DNA from: Dehalococcoidia bacterium
GTDB taxonomy: Bacteria > Chloroflexota > Dehalococcoidia > SM23-28-2
Reading direction: 5' to 3'
DNA: 5,822 nt
Assembly (NCBI GenBank): GCA_022866185.1
Contig: JALHUG010000010.1
Location: 1-5,822 of the forward strand
Made by a program: the position numbers and the translations under genes. Within the stretch, counting starts at the first letter, position 1; each line of letters begins with the position of its first letter. Under the pieces are notes generated by a model. The model was not told where the DNA came from and made no database searches. It saw nothing but the letters and a program-made list of their open reading frames with translations. This document shows positions 1 through 5,052 of the stretch, piece after piece.

Positions 1-167
1 ATGGCCAGGCTTTCCTGGTAGAGGCGTTTGGCCTCCGGGTAGTCGCCGGTGAGCTCGGCGATCATGCCCAACTGGTGCTTGCTTGCAGCGATGCCGCTCT
101 TGTCGCCCAGCTCCTCCTCTATGGTCAGGCTCTCCTGATAGAGGCGTTTGGCCTCCGGGTAGTCGCC
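1..167 (-). repeat. TPR-encoding direct repeats with 120-bp period
   Basis: Bases 1-47 and 121-167 match at 44 of 47 positions with an exact offset of 120 bp, which is 40 codons. They encode the second helix of consecutive TPR units (DYPEAKRLYQESL in both). The intervening part encodes ELGDKSGIAASKHQLGMI. The array is cut by the window edge, so the number of units cannot be counted. Confidence 0.85.
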
Positions 168-1745
168 TTGCTTCTGGTGGGCAACGCCAGCGCTGTGAAG
201 GCTGGCGGCACGTCCTCGCCGATCCCCGGCTTTGCCGGCTGCTTCGGCGCCCAGGAGCATTCGCTGCAGCCACTCCGTCCATAGCCCTCGAATGTCAAGG
301 TAATCGTCCAGGAGGCCAGCGAATTCTGTGACCGTCCTCCACTCTTGGTGCTCCTGGCACCATTCCATGGCCGCCAGGATGTTGGCTATCTCCAGATCGA
401 GAGCGGCCAGGTGCTCAGCCTCGACCTGCCTGTGGGCAGCAGCGAACTCCAGATAGTAGGCGGCGGCCCGGTGGTAGGGGGTCTGGTAATCGGCCAGCTT
501 CTCGCGGGCATAGTCGCGCAGCAGCGGGTGGAGGCTGTAGCGGCCGTCGCTGTGGCGAACCAACGACCGCTGGACGAGGAAGCCCAGCCTCTGGGCGGTG
601 GCGGTCTCATCGACCGCCCGCACTGCCTCCAGGCTGAAGTCTTTCCCCCCGAAGACGCCGAGGACAGCGAAGAGGCGCGCGTCCTCAGGGGACAGCCTAT
701 CGTAGGATGTCTGGAAGGACCGGCGGACGCTGCGGTTGGGGTCGTTGGGGTCGATGAGGGCGTCGAGGTCGTCTGGGTCGTCCAGGTCGTCTGGGTCGTC
801 CGGGTCGTTGCGGTCCGTGGGGGGGTCGAGGTGGGAATCGGTAAGGCTGGCGATCAGCTCCTGGGCGGTCATGTTGGCGAGCTGGCTGCCAGCCAGCGCC
901 AGAGCCAGGGGATGATTATCGAGCATGCCCGCTATCTCTGAGAGCAGCTTCGCCTCGGCAGGAGCGAGGGTTCTGCCAGCCTTGGCCGCCTTGGCAGCCA
1001 TCAGATCCACGGCTTCGTCAGGCTGCAGCGGGTCTATGCGTTGCGATTCGATGTCCGCCACCCGCTCCCGGCTGGTGATGAGTGTGAATGGGTGGGCATC
1101 TTGGGTGAAGCGCCGAGCGGCGGCCGGGTCGTCGGCGTTGTCGAGGATGATCAGGAGGTGTGCTCCGGCCAGAACCGTCCTGAGCGTGGCCAGCTTGTCC
1201 TCGGTCGTCGGCTGGGCGCCGACGTCAGTGCTGCCGAGAGCACTGCCGATGGTCTCGCAGATCTGGTCAAGACCCAGGCCCTCTGTGTCAACCCAGAAGA
1301 TGCCGTCAGGGAAGTGCGTGCGGATCCTGCTATCGTGCGCAAGCTCCCTGGCCAGGGTAGACTTGCCAATGCCTGGCCCGCCCCAGATGCCGAGCGGTTG
1401 ATCCCCGACGAGCACCGCTACGGCGTCGTCCAGCTCGCGCTTGCGTCCCAGGAAGTTGGGGTCGGGTGCAGGCGGAGCGAGGGCGGGGAGCAATGCGGTG
1501 ACCGGCGCGGTGGGAACCGTGGCGGGAAGCACAGGTTCGTGCGGCCTCCCCGTGGCAGCGTCGGGGCGATGTGCCATTTTCAGGATGCGTAGTTCGAACT
1601 GGAACCGCACCCGCAGTTCCGTGTGCTGGCCATTCTTGCCCTCGAGCGGACGCTCCGCCCTGCGCCGCAGCGCAAGGACACCAAGCACGACGCCAACCGC
1701 AGTGAGGCCAACACCGACGAATGTGGCGATCGCTACCCAGTCCAT
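1..1745 (-). CDS. Membrane-anchored STAND (NB-ARC) ATPase with TPR repeats, 3' end cut by window
   Basis: This is an open reading frame of at least 581 codons running off the left edge without a stop. The start is the ATG at 1745, with GAGGGAG just upstream, 11 bases after the hisS stop. Residues 2-24 form one hydrophobic segment followed by RRRAER, which suggests a membrane anchor with the rest in the cytoplasm. A Pro/Ala-rich linker (about 60-92) leads to PNFLGRKREL, a usual NB-ARC entry. Walker A is GGPGIGKST at 122-130 and Walker B is LLIILDNADD at 197-206. A TSRER sensor-like motif follows, then HPLALALAG (278-286, GLPL-like), an Asp-rich insert (311-338), a winged-helix region from about 347 ending in HPLLRDYAREKL (406-417), a helical stretch and TPR units of 40 residues from about 503. 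The family consists of signal-sensing ATPase switches (AfsR-like regulators, NLR-like defence proteins). No DNA-binding or nuclease effector is visible, and the true function is unknown. The domain call is firm; the role is not. Confidence 0.88.
   Translation of the reverse strand, partial: MDWVAIATFVGVGLTAVGVVLGVLALRRRAERPLEGKNGQHTELRVRFQFELRILKMAHRPDAATGRPHEPVLPATVPTAPVTALLPALAPPAPDPNFLGRKRELDDAVAVLVGDQPLGIWGGPGIGKSTLARELAHDSRIRTHFPDGIFWVDTEGLGLDQICETIGSALGSTDVGAQPTTEDKLATLRTVLAGAHLLIILDNADDPAAARRFTQDAHPFTLITSRERVADIESQRIDPLQPDEAVDLMAAKAAKAGRTLAPAEAKLLSEIAGMLDNHPLALALAGSQLANMTAQELIASLTDSHLDPPTDRNDPDDPDDLDDPDDLDALIDPNDPNRSVRRSFQTSYDRLSPEDARLFAVLGVFGGKDFSLEAVRAVDETATAQRLGFLVQRSLVRHSDGRYSLHPLLRDYAREKLADYQTPYHRAAAYYLEFAAAHRQVEAEHLAALDLEIANILAAMEWCQEHQEWRTVTEFAGLLDDYLDIRGLWTEWLQRMLLGAEAAGKAGDRRGRAASLHSAGVAHQKQGDYPEAKRLYQESLTIEEELGDKSGIAASKHQLGMIAELTGDYPEAKRLYQESLA
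735..815 (-). repeat. In-frame tandem repeats encoding an Asp-rich insert in the STAND protein
   Basis: Two perfect 18-bp copies lie at 766-783 and 784-801 (plus-strand unit aggtcgtctgggtcgtcc), with a degenerate partial copy after them. Two perfect 9-bp copies of gttggggtc lie at 735-752. On the coding strand they give a run of DPDD/LDD units and DPNDPN, with 13 Asp in 28 residues (311-338). The insert sits between the NB-ARC helical part and the SYDRLSPED start of the winged-helix region. All unit lengths are multiples of three, so changes in copy number would keep the frame. Confidence 0.85.
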
Positions 1746-1749
1746 CTTG

Positions 1750-1756
1750 CTCCCTC
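1750..1756 (-). promoter_or_regulatory. Ribosome binding site of the STAND gene
   Basis: GAGGGAG is read on the minus strand four bases before the ATG at 1745. It lies entirely in the 11-base gap after the hisS TAA (1757-1759). It fixes the start of the STAND gene and supports translation from a shared hisS mRNA. Confidence 0.7.
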
Positions 1757-3022
1757 TTAGGCGTTCGCTTTCAGCCGCTGGCAAGCGTCCTGCAGCGCCA
1801 CCCGCTCCTGCTGTCCATCCTCCATGCGCCGCAGCATCACAGTGCCCGTGGCCAGTTCTTCCTCGCCCAGGATGGCGGCGTAGAGCACGCCGGTGGCGTC
1901 GGCCTGGCGCATCTGGGCCTTGAGGCTGCGCCCGCCTACGGCCATGACGGCGGCGATGCCCGCTCGCCGCAGCTCGCTGGCCAGCCTGACGGCGGCCGAA
2001 CGAGCGGCGGCCGTCTGGTAGGCGACGAAGACCGCCGGCCTGGCAGGCGCCGGCATGGGCACCCCTGCCCGCTTGAGGTTAGCGATGACGCGCTCGACGC
2101 CTGTGGCGAAGCCAATGGCCGGCGTGGGCCTGCTGCCCAGCTCCTCGATGAGGCCGTCGTAGCGGCCGCCAGCGCCGATGGTGTTCTGCGCCGCCTGCTC
2201 GGGCGGCTGAATCTCGAAGACGGTGCGGGTGTAGTAGTCCAGCCCTCGCACCAGGCGGGGGTTGAGGGTGTAGGGGATGGCCAGGGCCTCCAGGTAGGAG
2301 CGAAGCTCTTGGAAGTGCTTGGCACACTCCTGGCACAGGCAGTCGGTGAAGGGCGGCGCGGCGGCGATGATCGGCTGGCAGCCCTCGACCTTGCAGTCCA
2401 GGAGGCGCAAGGGGTTCGTTTGAAAGCGCGCACGGCAGTCGGGGCAAACCCTACCCAGCTTGTCCTCATAGTAGGCCTTGAGGGCCGCTAGATAGCGCGG
2501 CCGGCAGTTGGGGTCGCCGATGCTGTTGAGCTGGAGGGACAGGTCGGTGATGCCGAGCTCCTGATAGAGACGCCAGGCTAGCTCGATGATCTCAGCGTCC
2601 AGGGCGGGATCATCCTCGCCGATGGCCTCACAGCCGAAGTGGGTGAACTGGCGCTGCCGCCCCGCCTGGGGGCGGTCGTAGCGGAAGGCTGGGCCCCAGT
2701 AGTACAGGCGGACGGGCTGGGGCAGGTTGTGCATGCCGTGCTGAATGTAGGCGCGGCAGACGTTGGCCGTACCCTCCGGCCGCAGGGCCATCATCTCGCC
2801 GCCGCGATCCTGGAAGACATACATCTCCTTCTGGACGATGTCAGTGGCCTGGCCCACGCCGCGGACGAACAGGCTGGCCTCTTCGAACATGGGCGTGTCG
2901 ATGCGAGAGTAGCCGTAGAGTTTGGCGAGGCGAGTAGCCGTGTGGTAGACGTGCCCCCAGTAAGGCTGCTCCTCGGGCAGGACGTCCACCGTTCCCCGTG
3001 GGGCTCTACAAAGAGGAATCAT
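1757..3022 (-). CDS. hisS: Histidyl-tRNA synthetase
   Basis: This class II aminoacyl-tRNA synthetase charges tRNA-His with histidine using ATP in the cytoplasm. At 421 residues it has the usual bacterial length. It begins MIPLCRAPRGTVDVLPEE, the typical HisRS opening. Motif 2 runs through ALRPEGTANVCRAY (79-92) and FRYDRPQAGRQRQFTHFG (113-130). The histidine-specific signature RGLDYYTRTVFE is at 259-270, GAGGRYDGL at 283-291, and motif 3 (AIGFATGVERV) at 302-312. The anticodon-binding domain fills about 327-421. The same frame stays open upstream to 3397, but that extension has no HisRS character and runs antisense through the small gene at 3189-3494, so I reject it. AGGT lies about five bases before the ATG at 3022. 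An ATG at 3034 is in frame but has no ribosome binding site. A TACAAT at 3062-3067 (minus) could be the -10 box, but no good -35 box accompanies it. No T-box leader is evident. The STAND gene follows as a probable operon partner. Confidence 0.97.
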   Translation of the reverse strand: MIPLCRAPRGTVDVLPEEQPYWGHVYHTATRLAKLYGYSRIDTPMFEEASLFVRGVGQATDIVQKEMYVFQDRGGEMMALRPEGTANVCRAYIQHGMHNLPQPVRLYYWGPAFRYDRPQAGRQRQFTHFGCEAIGEDDPALDAEIIELAWRLYQELGITDLSLQLNSIGDPNCRPRYLAALKAYYEDKLGRVCPDCRARFQTNPLRLLDCKVEGCQPIIAAAPPFTDCLCQECAKHFQELRSYLEALAIPYTLNPRLVRGLDYYTRTVFEIQPPEQAAQNTIGAGGRYDGLIEELGSRPTPAIGFATGVERVIANLKRAGVPMPAPARPAVFVAYQTAAARSAAVRLASELRRAGIAAVMAVGGRSLKAQMRQADATGVLYAAILGEEELATGTVMLRRMEDGQQERVALQDACQRLKANA

Positions 3023-3117
3023 CGACCTGAGCATACAAAAGGGGCCGTCGCTGTGTAAAGGATTGTAGTGTTTCAAGAGATGTGAGACAGAGAGGAGGTG
3101 ATGAACAGTATCGGGCA

Positions 3118-3146
3118 TTGGCCTCAACGTGCACCTGTCGTATAAT
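3118..3146 (+). promoter_or_regulatory. Sigma70-like promoter of the small membrane protein gene
   Basis: A TTGGCC box (3118-3123, 4 of 6 to consensus) is followed by a 17-bp spacer and a perfect TATAAT (3141-3146). Transcription would begin near 3153, giving a leader of about 36 bases to the TTG at 3189. The promoter lies in the divergent region shared with hisS. It also excludes the ATG at 3129 as the start, because that codon lies upstream of the -10 box. Confidence 0.72.
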
Positions 3147-3176
3147 GCTGCTGGCAGAGACAGCGAGACCCGTTGT

Positions 3177-3184
3177 AGGAGAGG
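3177..3184 (+). promoter_or_regulatory. Ribosome binding site deciding a TTG start
   Basis: AGGAGAGG lies four bases before the TTG at 3189. No ATG or GTG is as well placed downstream of the promoter, so this site is the main evidence for a TTG start. Confidence 0.65.
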
Positions 3185-3188
3185 AAAC

Positions 3189-3494
3189 TTGCCGAAACGA
3201 CCTCGCCCAGGAGGCAGACGATTCGTCCCGAGGCAGCGCCCCAAGGAGCGCAGGCAGTCAGAGCCAGGCGAAGCAACTCCCGCGCGTGGTGTCACGCCTG
3301 CACGGATCCCTGAGGCCCCTCGCCGTGCTGCTGTCCCCGCAGGCGGGTTTTCTGTCGCCACCACCCCCACCAAGTCAGCGGCTCGCCATATTGTCAAGGA
3401 CTACGGCTACGTCCTCGGCGAGCTGAGGCGGATCATGATTGTCCTGCTCGTCATCGTGGCAGGGCTGGTGGCTGCGGCGGTTGCTCTACGCTAG
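3189..3494 (+). CDS. Small Arg/Pro-rich protein with C-terminal membrane anchor, function unknown
   Basis: The predicted product is 101 residues, starting at TTG 3189 as MPKRPRPGGRRFVPRQRPKE. Residues 1 to about 65 are rich in Arg, Pro and Ala, lack hydrophobic segments and look disordered. Then comes an amphipathic stretch (HIVKDYGYVLGELRR, 67-81) and one transmembrane segment (about 82-100, MIVLLVIVAGLVAAAVAL) ending one residue before the stop. This layout predicts a tail-anchored inner-membrane protein with a basic cytoplasmic N-terminus. The promoter and ribosome binding site upstream are good, so I take it as real despite the open antisense frame. It is divergent from hisS and convergent with gdhA, with only 27 bases between the two stops. 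I do not recognise a named family. The basic tail could bind nucleic acid, ribosomes or acidic lipids, but the sequence does not show which. Confidence 0.75.
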   Translation: MPKRPRPGGRRFVPRQRPKERRQSEPGEATPARGVTPARIPEAPRRAAVPAGGFSVATTPTKSAARHIVKDYGYVLGELRRIMIVLLVIVAGLVAAAVALR

Positions 3495-3521
3495 GTTGGT
3501 GAGCCAGTCGCCTCATCCACT

Positions 3522-4802
3522 CTAGGGGCGCATGCCACGAAGCTCGGTCGCCTCCACCACGCGCCGGATGCCCAGGATCAGGGCCGCCTCCCGCATCGTT
3601 AGTTTCTCTCTCTCGGATACAGCGGCCACCTCTTGGAAGGCCCTGGTCATCACCTGCTCCAGGCGGTTGCTGACCTCTTTCTCGTCCCAGTACATACCGC
3701 TTCGATTCTGGACCCACTCGAAGTAGGAGACCACCACGCCGCCGGCACTGGCCAGAATGTCAGGAATGATAATAACCCCTGAGTCATTCAACATCCGATC
3801 GGCCTCGGGTGTCGTGGGGCCGTTGGCTGCCTCGGCGATGATCTTGGCCTTGACGGCGGGGGCATTGGCGGCGGTGATCTGATTCTCGAAAGCGGCCGGC
3901 ACCAGGATGTCCACTGGAAGGGTTAGGAGCTCCTCGTTGGTGATGCGGTCGGCCTTTGGGTAGTCAGTGACACGGCCACTGTTGTTCTTCTGGGCAATGG
4001 CTGCTTCGATATCGAGACCTTGCCCGTTGTGGATGCCGCCCGATGTGTCGCTGACGGCCACCACCTGGAATCCCTTGCCTGCCAGGAGGCGAGCTGACCA
4101 CTGGCCGGCGTTGCCGAAGCCCTGGATGGCTACGGTTGTGCTACTCGGTGAAAGACCGCGTCGGCGGGCTGCTTCCTGAACCACGTACATGATGCCGCTG
4201 CCGGTGGCCGCATCCCTCCCTACCGTGCCGCCAAGGCTGATCGGCTTGCCTGTGATGACTGCCGGTGTCCAGCGTCCTTGGGTGGCGCTATAGGCATCCG
4301 CAATCCAGGCCATGGTTTGGGCATCGGTGCCCACGTCAGGGGCGGGTACGTCCACGTCGGGGCCGATCACTGGGCTTATGGCGACGGCATAGCGGCGGGC
4401 CAGACCCTCTGCCTCGTGCCGTGATAGCTTCTTGTGGTTGACTTTGATGCCGCCCTTGCCTCCGCCATAGGGTATGTTCGCAACGCTGCACTTCCAGCTC
4501 ATCCACATCGCCAGGGCTCTTACCTCGTCCAGATTGGCGTCGGGATGATAGCGGATGCCCCCCTTGCATGGGCCACGCGACCAGTTGTGCTGGACGCGGC
4601 AAGCCCAGAACACCTCTATGGAGCCGTCGTCCATTCTTAGGGGCAGGTGGACTACGAGCTCTCGCTGATTGTTGCGCAGGTACTGGCGCATTGACTCGTT
4701 CAGGCCAAGGTGGTCAGCGGCCACATCGAACTGCGTTAGGGCAGTGACATAAGGGTCCACTACCTCGCTAGACGATAGGACCTCTCGCTTCGACTCAACC
4801 AT
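3522..4802 (-). CDS. gdhA: Glutamate dehydrogenase
   Basis: The enzyme interconverts glutamate and 2-oxoglutarate plus ammonium using NAD(P)H in the cytoplasm. From the ATG at 4802 the product is 426 residues, the normal hexameric GDH length. The substrate domain shows GPCKGGIRYH (77-86), K104 in MSWKC, PYGGGKGG (111-118, K116) and PAPDVGT (153-159, D156). The spacing of K80, K104, K116 and D156 equals that of K89, K113, K125 and D165 in the Clostridium symbiosum enzyme. The Rossmann domain has GFGNAG (228-233), followed by VSD at 250-252. EAANGPTTPEAD (324-335) and the Ser-containing VVVSYFEW segment (356-363) complete the active-site regions. Cofactor preference cannot be read safely. A longer frame to 4889 is possible, but GGAGGAG before 4802 and the family length favour 4802. 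The gene has its own promoter with a palindrome at the predicted transcription start, downstream of an NrpR-type gene, which suggests nitrogen control. Confidence 0.97.
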   Translation of the reverse strand: MVESKREVLSSSEVVDPYVTALTQFDVAADHLGLNESMRQYLRNNQRELVVHLPLRMDDGSIEVFWACRVQHNWSRGPCKGGIRYHPDANLDEVRALAMWMSWKCSVANIPYGGGKGGIKVNHKKLSRHEAEGLARRYAVAISPVIGPDVDVPAPDVGTDAQTMAWIADAYSATQGRWTPAVITGKPISLGGTVGRDAATGSGIMYVVQEAARRRGLSPSSTTVAIQGFGNAGQWSARLLAGKGFQVVAVSDTSGGIHNGQGLDIEAAIAQKNNSGRVTDYPKADRITNEELLTLPVDILVPAAFENQITAANAPAVKAKIIAEAANGPTTPEADRMLNDSGVIIIPDILASAGGVVVSYFEWVQNRSGMYWDEKEVSNRLEQVMTRAFQEVAAVSEREKLTMREAALILGIRRVVEATELRGMRP

Positions 4803-4806
4803 ATTG

Positions 4807-4813
4807 CTCCTCC
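4807..4813 (-). promoter_or_regulatory. Ribosome binding site of gdhA
   Basis: GGAGGAG is read on the minus strand, four bases before the ATG at 4802. It is the strongest site in the region and decides this start over the in-frame one at 4889, which would lie upstream of the predicted transcription start. Confidence 0.85.
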
Positions 4814-4823
4814 CGATGATTGC

Positions 4824-4844
4824 GGTTAACGGTTGCCGGTTGCC
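4824..4844. repeat. Three tandem heptamers in the gdhA leader
   Basis: GGTTAAC, GGTTGCC and GGTTGCC are directly adjacent on the plus strand; the last two are identical. They abut the palindrome at 4843-4860 and lie between the predicted transcription start and the ribosome binding site of gdhA. On the mRNA they read as repeated GGCAACC. Their role is unknown; they could form part of an operator. Confidence 0.7.
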
Positions 4845-4860
4845 GACGGCCAGCCGTCGG
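4843..4860. promoter_or_regulatory. Perfect 18-bp palindrome at the gdhA transcription start, candidate operator
   Basis: CCGACGGC and GCCGTCGG are perfect inverted arms separated by two bases. The site begins about one base downstream of the predicted +1 of gdhA, a usual place for a repressor to bind. As RNA it could form a seven-pair stem with a four-base loop at the extreme 5' end of the mRNA, so a role in mRNA stability is an alternative. It does not match the GGAA-N6-TTCC operator known for archaeal NrpR. Confidence 0.5.
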
Positions 4861-4867
4861 TGCTCCA

Positions 4868-4896
4868 ATAGTGCACTACTTGGCCCCATATGTCAA
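4868..4896 (-). promoter_or_regulatory. Promoter of gdhA
   Basis: On the minus strand there is a perfect TTGACA (4891-4896), a 17-bp spacer and CACTAT (4868-4873). The -10 box matches TATAAT at only three of six positions. Transcription would start near 4861, leaving a leader of about 59 bases. A consensus -35 with a poor -10 fits a promoter that needs activation or tight control, but this is inference. Confidence 0.6.
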
Positions 4897-4985
4897 CCCT
4901 TGAACTGGGAGATGGCCGGACGCTGGCTGTCCGCTCTAACCCTGCGATGGCAGCGGTTGGGCATAGGGTATGAGGAGCGGGAGGT

Positions 4986-5037
4986 CCCTTTCGCAAAGGG
5001 GAAGAGATGGTCTGTGGTGGCGGGGGCGCACCCCCGC
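4986..5037 (-). terminator. Two hairpins after the NrpR-type gene, candidate terminator
   Basis: The first hairpin on the transcript (5020-5037) has a seven-pair GC stem, GCGGGGG/CCCCCGC, with a four-base loop, beginning 15 bases after the regulator stop. The second (4986-5000) pairs CCCTTT with AAAGGG around three bases. Neither is followed by a T tract on the minus strand, so intrinsic termination of the classical kind is not shown. They could also protect the 3' end of the mRNA, or the GC hairpin could be a dispersed repeat. Confidence 0.4.
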
Positions 5038-5052
5038 GCTGTCGAAGGTGGC

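Noticed and set aside
345..941. Plus-strand open frame of 198 codons with Val/Gly-rich translation.
   Set aside because: It is antisense to the STAND gene, whose motifs are unmistakable. The Val runs are the reverse of the Asp-rich repeats.
1721..2491. Plus-strand open frame of 256 codons antisense to hisS.
   Set aside because: It overlaps a conserved gene on the other strand, shows no recognisable domain, and is explained by high GC content.
3062..3067. TACAAT on the minus strand as the hisS -10 box.
   Set aside because: At 17-bp spacing the -35 position reads CTGTCT, a poor match. The nearby TTGAAA (3071-3076) has no -10 at proper spacing. It is mentioned under hisS but not called.
3023..3188. 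T-box riboswitch or tRNA gene in the hisS leader region.
   Set aside because: No T-box specifier or antiterminator-like sequence and no tRNA arms were seen. The likely leader is only about 30-40 bases long.
3023..3397. In-frame 125-residue N-terminal extension of histidyl-tRNA synthetase.
   Set aside because: It has no HisRS similarity, exceeds the family length, and runs antisense through the better supported small gene. The ATG at 3022 gives the canonical N-terminus.
3498..3517. Possible hairpin between the convergent stops of the small gene and gdhA.
   Set aside because: The stem has six pairs with one wobble and an eight-base loop, and there is no T tract on either strand. This is too weak to call a terminator.
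5000..5003. GGAA as half of an archaeal NrpR operator.
   Set aside because: No TTCC follows at the required six-base spacing.
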